Source: Hypericum androsaemum (taxonomy: Eukaryota; Streptophyta; Magnoliopsida; Malpighiales; Hypericaceae). From it: a DNA stretch of 64,000 bases. The notes below the pieces were generated by a model. The model did not search any database. It was not told the origin of the DNA and worked only from the letters and a program-made list of their open reading frames with translations. Position 1 is the first letter of the stretch. The number at the start of each line of letters is the position of its first letter. The stretch spans positions 18,390,584-18,454,583 of the forward strand of contig OZ023187.1 in the NCBI GenBank assembly GCA_963995505.1, read 5' to 3'. The position numbers were made by a program, and so were the translations under genes. Shown here in pieces: positions 1 to 9,886 of this stretch.

Positions 1-960
1 AATAGAAGGATAACCTTCTTATATAGCAAATATCCAAAGGGTAAAATAAATATGGTCTTTTACACAATTTAATTGAGTAACATATGATTTAATATGAAAA
101 TTAAAAATTAATTTATGCAATAAATTTGGAATGCCATGAATTTTGAAATTAATGTTGAATGTTACAAAACCTAAAAATAATGGATGCATTTTCTCAAATA
201 AATGTCCATTTTAATTTGGATTTTAATATTTATTATTGCAACTTTGTAACATCTCACATTAATCACTCAAATCATTTATGCCCATTAAAATTCTCTTTGA
301 ATTATCATTTTACTCACAATATTTTGCTCCATTTTTTCCAACAATCCCCCGCTATTTCAAATATTTTTCATTGATATACCATGTTGTATACCTGAACCCT
401 ACAAGTCACACCTCATCTCTACAGTTCTTGTCGTTGTCGCTGTTCCACGCTAAATCTGTCATGCGCGCAGCCCGGTAGTTCATAAGTGCTCCAGAGATTA
501 AGCCACAATCTCATACGAGCGGCTCCACTCGACACCCATATAGGTAACCTCATCAAGTGTATGTTGTACTTTATACACTACCCTTTTTAAGGGTTATAAG
601 ATCATTAAAAATTTTAAGCTTATCCTACCATAGTGCAATCTAGTACTCTTTCACCCACATCATAGAAAAGGGACCAAATTTTAGTATTAGAGTGATTAAC
701 TCGTGACTTATTGTTACCCATATGAACCTTCTTCAAGGGATCTCCAATCACAAAGGTTGGGTTCCCATCACCGTTAATCTAGCAATTTGGCTTCAGTCCC
801 ATTCCCCTCAATGTATGAGGATTGGCCATATCTACTCTGACTTCACACATTCCAAAGATATTAATCCATCTTTTAGTAGCTACTTAATCACACTAACCAA
901 ATATATTGGTTTTGCCATTGAGCTTTGTATTAAGCTATGGCTATTGCATCTCATTGGCAA
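1..960. other. AT-rich intergenic DNA
   Basis: No recognisable gene, repeat array or RNA. A frame open from 722 to 1042 is only meaningful in its last two dozen codons, which belong to the ARF-GAP fragment described next. The rest of that frame resembles nothing I know. Confidence 0.6.
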
Positions 961-967
961 TATCAAA

Positions 968-1165
968 TCATTCCACCGCGGCCTCGGCGTCCACATCTCT
1001 TTCGTTCGATCCGTCATAATGGACTCCTGGTCTGATATCTAGATCCGCAAGATGGAGTCCGGCGGCAACAAAACCCTTAACAACTTCCTCGACGCCTACG
1101 GGATCCTCAAGACCACCGACATCGTCGCCAAGTACAACTCCAATGCCGCCTCCCTTTTGGCCGTC
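968..1165 (+). pseudogene. ARF-GAP domain fragment (AGD6/7-like)
   Basis: A frame running through this stretch encodes HRGLGVHISFVRS, then DSWSDI, a stop, then IRKMESGGN and a segment ending YNSNAAS. This is the central part of the ArfGAP zinc-finger domain of plant ARF GTPase-activating proteins, which act on ARF GTPases at Golgi vesicles. The upstream CX2C zinc ligands and the rest of the protein are absent. The stop at 1040-1042 is TAG where the family has glutamine, so a CAG to TAG change is likely. No intron is visible in the short matching part. Downstream, up to about 1640, I cannot match the sequence to the family. It is a dead gene fragment, perhaps retrocopied or carried by a transposon. 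Confidence 0.75.
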
Positions 1166-1715
1166 GACACAACTTTCGGGTCTGTTCACGTGTTCCCTCA
1201 CTCGGTGGGGATTGAGATGGAGTCCGTGGTGAAAGTTGGGGCCACAAGGGTTGGGTTGGCGGGGTTGATTTGAGCGACAGGGTGGACCCCAACGTCAGAG
1301 CCTAGTACAGAGGAGTTCCATGTTCCTGGACATGTTTGAAGACGACGGAGACCATCTGAGAGAGAAGTGGACGGCCGAGAGAAGGACGCAGAGGACGGCA
1401 AGATTCAGATCGAGGTCCAGCGAGATCCACCTTGTCGGCAGGGGACTTTAGGTTAAAGAAGGAGGAGAAGGAGTTGTGGGTGTGGACTTGATTTTGATCT
1501 GGGTTGTACAAGGATTTCAAGCTTCTTGATGGCGGCAGTGGATTTGAGAGAGATGACCCAGGAAAGAAGATGGAGATGCACGTAAGAAGATAGGCAAATC
1601 CTAGGGACCCCGTAGCTGTTTTCTTGATTTCAATTTCCAATTGATTTTTTAGTCGAGTAGAAAAAATCGCTGGCTTGAAGATGGAGAAGGTGAAGGGGAG
1701 AGAGAGGGGAGGAGG

Positions 1716-1749
1716 GGAAGAAGAAGAAGAAGAAGAAGAAGAAGAGGAC

Positions 1750-1781
<32 letters not shown>

Positions 1782-1791
1782 AGAAGAAGAA
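1716..1791. repeat. GAA/GAG purine microsatellite
   Basis: Almost uninterrupted GAA triplets with a few GGA and GAC interruptions on the plus strand (polypurine). The poly-leucine reading on the other strand is an artefact of this repeat. Confidence 0.9.
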
Positions 1792-2160
1792 AGGGAGAAT
1801 TTGAAAAATTATAAAAAGATAAGTGATTAAAAAAGATATTTAAGTCGTGCCAACTCACGTTGCCAACCAGTTAAAAAAGTCTGACGTGGCATGCCACATC
1901 ACCCTTAAAATGGCGTCGTTTCTAGGTTTGGAGCTGATTTTGGCTCGGGAGGGCTTCCGAGCCTCTAACACAAAAAAAGTGAAATCACAACTACCAAAAA
2001 AGTTGTTTCTAAATCTCAGGATTATATCGCAAAATCGGTGTAAACCACAGGACTCAAATGGTACTTTTTTTCAAGTTTTTAACTATTTGAATTTAGCACT
2101 CTAGAGCTTTATGAGCTTCTTCCTAGTTTTTGCTACTATGAATTCCGTGATTAATCTTAT

Positions 2161-2720
2161 CACAACCAAAAAATGACTCGATCATCACAAGAATTTAAAA
2201 GATCGATTAAAAAATGACTCGATCACCTCAAGAATTTAAAAGATCGATTAAAAATGACTTGTCGATGCAATCGACTAAATCACGAGCACCAAAAAATTAT
2301 TTAACCAAATCGCAAACCTTCAACAACTTCCCCTCCTGCAAATTTTAACTGTGAATTACCTGAAACAATCTCTACAACTTTGATTTACTGGTGTTCCTTC
2401 CGGTGCTTCACAATTGTACTCAGAATTGCCATTATTATTCTCTTCGTACCAATTTTTAACATTGTAGAATTATTTAGAACAATCTCTGCCGGTTTTAATT
2501 TGGTATTTTCCTTCCGCTACTTCACTATTGTACATTTGTACCCGGTGATTACCACTATTGCTCCCTTGGTGTTTAATTGCCTTCAGGAAATTTCCTGCTA
2601 AACAAAGCAACGCCAATCAACCAAAACAACAACTAATGGACGCTCAGAGTTGGATCAAGGCTGAAACTTGGCGACAATTGGCTATCTAAGTTGTTTTGGT
2701 GCTGCCCCTTCTCTCGTTAA
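2161..2720. repeat. Dispersed repeat, copy 1 (unclassified transposon relic)
   Basis: This sequence recurs in the same orientation at about 13310-13770, with many small differences. Shared landmarks include a stretch reading CAAACCTTCAACAACTTCC and one reading ACTAATGGACGCTCAGAGTT. At 2743 a TGGTATCAGA motif follows, resembling a retroelement tRNA-Met primer site, so this may be an old LTR. No coding potential was recognised. Confidence 0.6.
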
Positions 2721-2929
2721 TTAACACGAATATTTTTAACGTGGTATCAGAATGAGTTAATCTCATGGCTCGTTGTTGCTCACTTGAATCACCTGCCACA
2801 CGTTGCCGATGTAAAGATGTTTTGTGTCCGCAGAGCTAACAATACCTATGCGCGCCTGATCCGAAGCCAACCAACTTGGCCAAGGACTTTTCGGGGTGGG
2901 ATGCTTTCTTAACTTTTTTGATAAGTCGG

Positions 2930-3095
2930 TTTCTATTAATATAAAAATATGTACATAATTAGAATCCGATGTTAAATTCCTCGTACTACGAAGTTACAGT
3001 CTCGATCAAATACTACCAAAGTAAAACCGGTAGAAAACTCTTGGTACGCAAAGAGCGTGTTTGATTAATCAAACACCGCAATTCATTCCGGAGAA
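2930..3095 (-). repeat. Short dispersed repeat family, inverted copy
   Basis: The reverse complement of this stretch begins CCGGAATGAATTGCGGTGTT and ends in an A-rich tail after a run about GTACATATTTTTATATTAAT. Related plus-strand copies lie at about 22025-22200, 54980-55155 and 56690-56830. Size, dispersal and the A-rich end fit a small non-autonomous element, but the class is not clear. Confidence 0.55.
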
Positions 3096-3447
3096 TAAAT
3101 TCTAGATGCGGCTCCTTATGGCATACAAAATCTACAATACCACCCAAATTCAAGTCAAATTTGCCTGCCGCCTGCTATCTCTCTGACCCACATCAATTTT
3201 TTTAAAACTAAATTTGACAATGTGAAGTATTGAACTCTCGACTTACTAAAAATTTACAATATCTTGTACCGCTCTTTAGCCCCCACATCAATGTTCTAAG
3301 AAGAGGCGGGACGGGAAATTTGGCATGTATTGTAGGCTCAAATCTTCAAGGTAAAAAAAATATTTTTATATAAGTAGATGTGCATATATTTTTTTAAATA
3401 GTACAACTTATAACTAGTTACAACTTAATTAAAAAAATAACAAAATG

Positions 3448-3755
3448 ATCGCTGACGTCAGCGAGAGGCCTAATAGTATAATAAAACTAAACTATGGAGA
3501 GTTTTAAGGGTTCGACATCGGCATCGGTGGAGGGTTCGGCTGTCGTCGGCTTCGGCGGTGGTGGAAGGTTCGCATCGATGATTTTTTTTATTGAGGACGA
3601 CGATGATATTTGAGGACAACGATGATGTTTGAGGACGACGATGATGCTTTTTTATTTTTTAAGGGTATATTAGTCATTTTACAAGAAAAATTGATTGATG
3701 ACATCAGCGAGAAGACTGAGAGTACAATAAAACCCAACTTCAGAAATTTTTTAAC
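3448..3755. repeat. Tandem GAGGACGACGATGAT repeats between direct repeats
   Basis: Three imperfect units of about 23 bp with core GAGGACRACGATGAT lie at roughly 3590-3646. They are flanked by two diverged direct copies of a segment carrying GACGTCAGCGAGA (about 3448-3510) and GACATCAGCGAGA (about 3692-3750). I see no gene. Confidence 0.6.
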
Positions 3756-4189
3756 AATTTTCGTAAGATAGATAGCTGAACACCAAATATACCAAACAAC
3801 AGGAGTTTGCGAGTAATGATCCCTAATTAGAAATCAACTACAAATGACTTCTCGATGCATTTTGAAACTTTAACGGCTAACTAGACCAATTGACCAAATT
3901 ACGGACACGTAAAAATATTTTGCTCTAAGAAATTATTTAAGGATTACAAAAATACTTATATCCTATGGATCTCGAGATTATAACAATAGATAATTAGACT
4001 CGAGTGCAAGAAAACGTATTAGGCTACCCACATTGAAGCGCTCACCAAAAACGACAAAACAACAATTAAAAAATAGAAAATTTGGCCAATTTGAGTGATC
4101 CACACTTGGTCACCTGAGCCGCGCTGTGAGTGGATTGAGCACGGAGTGAAGGAATCGATTCCGTATGGTTTGGAGTGAAAGGGGACCGC

Positions 4190-4560
4190 AGTGGCAAGCG
4201 TAGTTATGTGATAACGGCAAGTGCAGTTATGTGATAACGGCAAGCGCAGTTATGTGATAATGACATGTGTATTTTTGACAGTGGCAAGTCTCCGTTGATG
4301 ATAATGGCGCGCGTAGTTTTTTTCATTTTGGTCCCCCATATTTTAGCATTTTTGCAAAAAGGTCACACTGGCATGCGCAGTTATGTGATAGTGGCATGCG
4401 CAGTTATGTGATAGTGGCATGCGCAGTTATGTGATATTGGCATGCACAGTTATGCGATAATGGCATTTGTATCCGGCCTGCGTTTGTGCGTGATTTTTTT
4501 CATTTTGGTCCCCGTATTTTAGCGCATTTGCAAAAAAGTCCCCGTGTGTCTTCATTCCGA
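4190..4560. repeat. Two blocks of 23-bp tandem repeats
   Basis: Units of the form GGCAAGCGCAGTTATGTGAT repeat three times at 4192-4262. Units of the form GGCATGCGCAGTTATGTGAT repeat four times at about 4371-4465. Between and after them lie two copies of a segment starting TTTTTTTCATTTTGGTCCCC (about 4318 and 4494), so the whole region is a higher-order duplication of roughly 180 bp. No gene is present. Confidence 0.8.
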
Positions 4561-4867
4561 ACGGTTCAGAATCTGAGCATTCCGTGCCCAATCCAGACCC
4601 AGCGGCGCTGACAAGCTTTTTTTTCTTTTTATCTTAATCCAATCCTAATGACATGTGGCACAATCTTATTTGTTGAAATAGATACTAGTGAATATTATTT
4701 ATTTGGTTATGATAATTAAAATTATCTTTTGATAAAAATAAAAATAAAAATATGAAAACTATTAATTTTCAATTCTCTATAAATAAAGCCCAATATTGAC
4801 ATATTTTGATACATAATCTAAACTTCTCTCATTTCTCACTATATAATCCCTTTATATTATTTGTATT

Positions 4868-5038
4868 ATGAATCCTAATAATCCTAACTCCCCAAATTAT
4901 CCACTGTTTCAATCTTATTTTAGTTCTCAAACTTTTCTCAATTCTCAGTATTATCAAAATTCGTAATTTTCTCAGGATCTCTCTCAAATTCAGATCTATG
5001 AACATCAAAACTCACAAAATGTCTCTCGAATTGGGTGA
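4868..5038 (+). pseudogene. Asn/Gln/Ser-rich N-terminal remnant, possibly of a PIF/Harbinger-associated ORF
   Basis: An ATG at 4868 opens a peptide starting MNPNNPNSPNYPLFQ, rich in N, S, Q, F and Y, with an in-frame stop at 4964-4966. The same composition continues beyond it to a second stop near 5036. This style of N-terminus is typical of the SANT/Myb-like accessory protein of plant PIF/Harbinger transposons. The DNA-binding domain that would confirm this is absent. A TATA-like TATAAATAAA lies about 85 bp upstream. The function call is tentative. Confidence 0.35.
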
Positions 5039-5039
5039 G

Positions 5040-6396
5040 CGGATTAGATGAGATCACCAATAAATATGGTAAAAGATTGGGTTAGATTGTGTTGGATTGA
5101 ATAGTAATTTGATGAGAGAAAAAATTAATTATTTATTGCGTGAGCAGATTAGATCCGCTGACGAATGTGAGTACTCTTACCTAATGCAACAAATTCTTTT
5201 TGATAAGTCCTAATGCAACAAATTAAAAGAGTAAAATATTATTTAGTCATTGTAGTTGAAAACAACGTATTCATGTGCCAGATCCCTCTACAAGAACTTC
5301 CTTCCGATTTATCTTGATCGGACAATTCCTCGAGTAGAGTTTTCTCGAAAAATATTTTTTATTTTTCGATGCACTAACAACTTTGTTCGTTAGTTTCTTA
5401 ACTCGGAAGGAAGTTCTTTGCTCGACAGAATGACTCCTTGAAGCCTTGAACCCAATTTGATCGCTGTGGTCATTTTTCAGCATTAATTCCTGATTGGACA
5501 TTCCACCCTCCGTAGTCTTCTAAAAAAAAGTGCCTTGAACAAAGGCTTCAAGGAGTATGTTGGATTTTTTCCCGCAAGACGAACAATTTGACATTGATGC
5601 ATCAGGAGCCTCCCTCAGGCCGGTTGGATTTTCTTACGCGATTTAATTGCTCGTTGAAACGGGTACATGCCCGATCTTCTTAAGGCCATCAAAGCTGCGG
5701 CTATTGAGTGGTGAACTTTTTGGTCGTTTTGATCATTTTGGATTGTTTGGGTGGTGGTCTTTAATCCCGATCTTTAGTTATCAGGCATTTCGATTCAGGT
5801 GATCAATTATAGATGTTCCTATGAGCTTCTTCTTAGGTGAATCTTTCTCGGATATGTACATGTGGTGACATGCTGTTATGGGTTAGGATTGAGTCCTACC
5901 ACATGCACTCTTGGTGCTCATGGTATAACCTTTTTTCTTTGGAATAATACAATTTATACTTTTTCAAAAAAAAAATCCATCATTACAACATGGAGCGACC
6001 ATGAACTTATCATTCATACCATTAAATTCGAATTCAAGAATAACTACGGTGGTCAAATTTGGTGCTAGAATTAGCGGGTCAAGACATTATTTTGTACATT
6101 GAGTCAATTAGTGACATGTGCATAAAGGGATGCTTTTGCACTTTCTGTATTTTTTTAATAAGTAAATGTTTATTGTTTCTCAAAAAATTCACCAGAGTAA
6201 TTCACACCGGCTGTACCAAGGTACAAGGCCAATGATACTAGATACGCGAAAGCAAAGCAATGAGAAACATTATCTAGTATATACCCCAAAGAAACCCCAC
6301 AACCAATTACCCTAATACACCAAAATTCTAATCCCAATACACCAAAGGGCAGTAAAAAGACCGCAACAACAAAATATTTTGTTAAGGTTTACATTA
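5040..6396. other. Intergenic DNA; distal upstream region of P450-1
   Basis: No gene recognised. From about 5980 the sequence aligns with the upstream regions of the later P450 copies (for example 22960-23165), with shared words such as GGGATGCTTTTGCACTTTCTGT and TTGTTAAGGTTTACATTA. It is therefore the old promoter side of P450-1, now cut off from the gene by the Pack-MULE. Confidence 0.6.
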
Positions 6397-6734
6397 CTAA
6401 TAAAAGTGAAAATTATGCTTAGGTCCCTGTAGTTTGGTCGCCCTCCCTCTCGAGTCCCTGAGTTTCTAAAATCCATGTTGTTGTCCCTGTAGTTTGGTTT
6501 TAGAAACTCTCGGGTCCCTGACGGCTTTTTTTCATTTTTGGTCATAAAAATGACCAAAATACCCTTAAATAAAAAAAAATTCACCTTCTCTAACCTTTGA
6601 ACAAAACCACCAACCACAAAAAACCAACCAAAAAATAAGATCAAACTAACCAAAATCAAGAACACAACCAAGAACATTAAGAAAAAAATTCAGATCAAAA
6701 TTAAAAAACTGGGACGATTGGGACGATGAGCACT

Positions 6735-7030
6735 TCCTTTTGTCTCACCAACGATTTTTTCTGCCTCGACGATCGCTTCTTTGAAGGACTGTGGAATCTG
6801 GTCGAGAGATGCCGAATAAACTGAAGCTGCAGATCCCCCAGAAATGTGCAATAGGTAAATGAAGCAGATAGTTAAGCAAAACAGAGGCAAGAAAATCTGT
6901 CAAAAATTGGAGGAAGAAAAGACCACGAACCTCATCACCATCCCTAATGTCGTAGTCTCTAATGTAATCTGTATAATCAAGCAGCTTCTGGCCATCGAAA
7001 CACAAACAAAAATGGGTCCACACGTGCAAC
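6735..7030 (-). pseudogene. Captured ubiquitin-like (U11/U12 snRNP 25K-like) gene fragment with intron
   Basis: On the minus strand, 7026 to 6931 encodes HVWTHFCLCFDGQKL, then YIRDYDIRDGDE. A GT donor follows, then a 104-bp intron (6930-6827) ending in CTGCAG, then an exon encoding LQFIRHLS. Joined in frame this gives GDELQFIRHLS, the end of the ubiquitin-like fold found in plant proteins named U11/U12 small nuclear ribonucleoprotein 25 kDa-like. The intron is kept, so capture was from genomic DNA rather than mRNA. The rest of the parent gene is missing. A possible upstream exon starting with ATG at 7312 is of unknown origin and does not obviously join in the same frame. Any protein would be a chimera. 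Confidence 0.75.
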
Positions 7031-7177
7031 CTTCCCCGAAACAAACATCGAAACAGATCAAATCCCCCATCCCAAATCCAGAATCTCCAAAAGTGTAAAT
7101 CCAGGGAACATACCAAGAGATCTTTCTGGGCCCCTTCCGTGATACGTGACTAAACTGGGACGAGACGAGGTTGGACT

Positions 7178-7262
7178 AGAGGAAGTGCTCGACGAGAGGA
7201 GGTCGAACGAGGAGGTGCTCGACGAGAGGAGGTCGGACGAGGAGGTGCTCGGCGAGACGATA
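7178..7262. repeat. 30-bp tandem repeat inside the Pack-MULE
   Basis: Nearly three units of a sequence containing GGTGCTCGACGAGAGGAGGT. On the minus strand it encodes a Ser/Thr-rich stretch (LLSSSTSS) in the frame opened by the ATG at 7312. Confidence 0.8.
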
Positions 7263-7701
7263 CGACCCTCTTCAGATCTGGCTTTCTTCTTTCCGAGAAC
7301 TCCCTCCGCCATCTCGGCCTCATTTTAGGGCTTCGAGGGGTCCGGCTTGAAGCTCATCGTCCCAATCATCCCAGTTTTTAATTTTGATCTAAATTTTTTT
7401 TCTTAATATTGTTAGTTGTGTTCTTGATTTTGGTTAGTTTGATCTTGTTTTTGGGTTGGTTTTTGGTGGTTGGTGTTTTTGTTCAAAGGTTGGAGAAAGT
7501 AAATTTTTTTATTTTTTGTTTAAGGGTATTTTGGTCATTTCCATGATCAAAAATGAAAAAAAGAGCCGTCAAGGACCCGATAGTTTCTAAAACCAAACTA
7601 CAGGGACAACAACATGAATTTTAGAAACCCAAAGACCCGAGAGGGAGAGCGGCCAAACTACAGGGATATGAGCGTAATTTTCTCCTAATAAAATATTTAC
7701 T

Positions 7702-7709
7702 TATAAATA
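7702..7709 (+). promoter_or_regulatory. TATA box of P450-1 (TATAAATA)
   Basis: TATAAATA lies 78 bp before the ATG at 7787. The sister genes have TTAAATAG at the matching place. Alignment shows that the sequence left of this box in P450-1 corresponds to about 23175 upstream of P450-2, and the sequence right of it to about 23382, so a difference of about 206 bp brought the two halves together. Confidence 0.65.
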
Positions 7710-7786
7710 GAGGCAACTCTATCTGTGTATAATTTCATTGCAACTCTGATTCCGAATCCGAATCCGAATCCAATTATTCCCACACC

Positions 7787-9744
7787 ATGGATTACCAGAT
7801 AGTCTCATATAATTTTTCATTGGCCTGGATCATGGCCTTCCTCACCTTCATGATCATATTGGCCACACGAAGATACAACAAGATGACCAGCACTTCGAGC
7901 ACAAAATTCCCACCAGGGCCGCGACGACTTCCAATAATAGGCAATTTGCACCAGCTGATCGGCTGGCTTCCTCATCGTCGATTCGCGGACTTGGCCAAGA
8001 AACACGGACCGGTCATGTACCTCAGACTCGGACAAGTTGGCGTGGTCGTTGTCTCTTCCAACCAGGCCGCCGAGGAGGTGCTAAGGACTAACGACCTATT
8101 GTTAGCCCAGAGACCCATCTCGGCTGCATCAGCAGTCATCACGTACAACAACAAGGGCATCGTGACGTCTCCTTACGGAGAGTACTGGAGACATGCGAGA
8201 AAAATCTGCGTGGTTCACTTAACAAGCGCGAAACGGGTCGAATCGTTCAGGACAATGATGGAGGCCAAAGTAGCCACATTCGTAAGATCAATCTCGGGTT
8301 CTTCAAATGGCGGGGCGCCAGTGAATCTGAGCAAGATCCTACATTCTATAACAACAAGCATCATGTTCGAGGCTGCCTTCGGAAACTCGTGCAAGCAAGT
8401 GGACAAATTTGCTCATCTTATTACTAGGATATCTGACATCTTCGCAGGTTTCAGTATCTCAGACGCGTTCCCTTCGGTTGGAGTGCTTTACAAGATCAGT
8501 GGATTGAGGGATAAAGTTGTGAGGCTACACCAAGAAATCGACAACGAGATCGAGAGTATAATTGCTGAGTACAAAGTATCCAAAGAAGCAGAGCAGACTA
8601 AAGGAGATAACATTCTTGGTGTTCTTCTGGATTTGCAAAATCAAGGCGACCCGAAAGTTTTGTTGTCGACGGAAAGCATCAAAGCTATCCTCGTCGTAAG
8701 TACTTGAAGATCAATTGCTTAATTGGCTAGTTGTCTGCAGAATCTATTGATGATTTTGGTTAATTGAAATTTGACTATTGCAGCAGGCAGGAAAAAATTG
8801 ACATTAGAAGAACAAAACAGATAGGAATTTACGACCTTTGGTTTTGAATTGACATTAAAAAATTGTTAGATATTGTTGATAGAGGCCTAGATCCCGGCAG
8901 TTTACGACTTTGGTTCTGAATCTACGTAGGCAGCCTTAAAATCGCTCAATATGAACAGTACGATTTTTCTGGTGAATTTTTGGTATTCAAAGTCGAACAC
9001 TATTGGGCTCTATTTAACACAGACTTTTCCAATAATGTCTTTTCCATTCGTAAAGCTTGAAATCGAGTCTTTCTTAAGAGAATCCAAGTCCGATTTTGAT
9101 GTTGATTTATGTCCTCACATTTGTTTGACCAGGACCTGTTGCTTGCTGGTACTGATACATCAGCAACAGTACTAGAATGGACAATGTCAGAAATCATGAA
9201 GCACCCAGAAGTCATGCGAAAGGTACAAGCAGAGGTGAGAGAGGTTTTCCATAACAAATCCGGGGTCAACGAGGCAAGTCTCCATCAGCTCAAGTATATG
9301 GACGCAGTCATCAAAGAGACTCTAAGGCTGCATCCACCTGTTCCCATGCTACTACCAAGAGAAGCCGGAGAGAGCGTGACAATTAACGGGTATGAGATAC
9401 CTCCTAAGACGATAGTGTTCGTCCATGCGTGGGCGATCGCAAGAGACCCCGATCTCTGGACGGATGCAGATAAATTTCATCCCGAGAGGTTCCTCGAAAC
9501 CTCTGTCGATTACAAAGGTGGCCACTTAGAGCTGATACCTTTCGGCGCTGGAAGGAGGATGTGTCCTGGGATGACGTTTGGCATGTCTAGCGTCGAGTTG
9601 ACGCTCGCCAACTTGCTCTATCATTTCGATTGGGAACTTCGCGATGGTCTGAAGCCTGAGTGCCTAGACATGTTTGAAGTTTCTGCAGCTGTTGTTCGAA
9701 GAAAGCACGATCTGCACCTTACTGCAACTCCGTTCCGTCCCTAA
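7787..9744 (+). CDS. Cytochrome P450, CYP71 clan (P450-1), intact
   Basis: Two exons, 7787-8695 and 9133-9744, separated by a GT-AG intron (donor GTAAGT at 8696) of 437 bp, give 506 aa. The intron falls at the single-intron position usual for A-type P450s, phase 0. Seen in order: an N-terminal membrane anchor (about residues 10-28), proline hinge PPGPRRLPIIGN, I-helix oxygen-binding AGTDTS (308-313), K-helix ExxR as KETLR (364-368), PERF (420-423) and haem loop FGAGRRMCPG with ligand Cys447. All catalytic landmarks are present. The product is an ER-bound, reductase-dependent mono-oxygenase. CYP71 members act mainly on terpenoids, alkaloids and other specialised metabolites, and the substrate cannot be read from sequence. 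It is the only copy in the window with every splice signal. Its promoter is altered by a Pack-MULE immediately upstream. Confidence 0.93.
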
Positions 9745-9784
9745 TCGGGGCGGATGCGAAGGTTGAGGATCGAATTCTTGTTTC

Positions 9785-9886
9785 GTGGATTTACATTTGG
9801 GAAGAGGAGGAGGTGGTGTACAATAAACCGAAGACGTGGATTTACATTTGGGAAGGGGAGGAGGTGGTGTACAATAAATCGGAGAC
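9785..9886. repeat. 51-bp direct duplication in the P450-1 3' flank
   Basis: Two adjacent units (9785-9835 and 9836-9886), each starting GTGGATTTACATTTGGGAAG and containing GGTGGTGTACAATAAA, differ at a few bases. The other P450 copies have a single unit here. The AATAAA motifs could serve polyadenylation. Confidence 0.85.

Larger units (their letters stand above)
6397..7693. mobile_element. Pack-MULE (Mutator-like element carrying a host gene fragment)
   Basis: The nine bases CTAATAAAA occur at 6397-6405 and again at 7685-7693, the target-duplication length of Mutator-like elements. Between them, 6406-7684 (1279 bp) has long terminal inverted repeats of about 320 bp (6406 to about 6735 and about 7352 to 7684). 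The ends read GTGAAAATTATGC and, reverse-complemented, GAGAAAATTACGC. Both arms carry CCCTGTAGTTTGG twice. No transposase is present, so it would have been mobilised in trans. The roughly 600 bp core holds a ubiquitin-like gene fragment. It sits 103 bp upstream of the P450-1 start codon and about 17 bp upstream of its TATA box. The two TIRs differ at many sites, so it is not very recent. Confidence 0.9.

Noticed and set aside
722..967. Upstream part of the frame leading into the ARF-GAP fragment
   Set aside because: It lacks the CX2C zinc ligands and any similarity to the ArfGAP N-terminus; open by chance.
2740..2755. TGGTATCAGAATGAG as a retrotransposon primer-binding site
   Set aside because: It resembles the tRNA-Met primer site, but no clear LTR pair, gag or target duplication could be found, so no element was called.
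5271..5501. A 76-codon minus-strand frame with an imperfect inverted repeat (AAGAACTTCCTTCCG)
   Set aside because: No recognisable domain; the inverted repeat is short and the frame ends without context.
6190..6265. Possible tRNA-like stretch
   Set aside because: Short complementary words exist (GGTACAAGG, CCAAGGTAC), but a full cloverleaf with T-loop GTTCRA could not be built.
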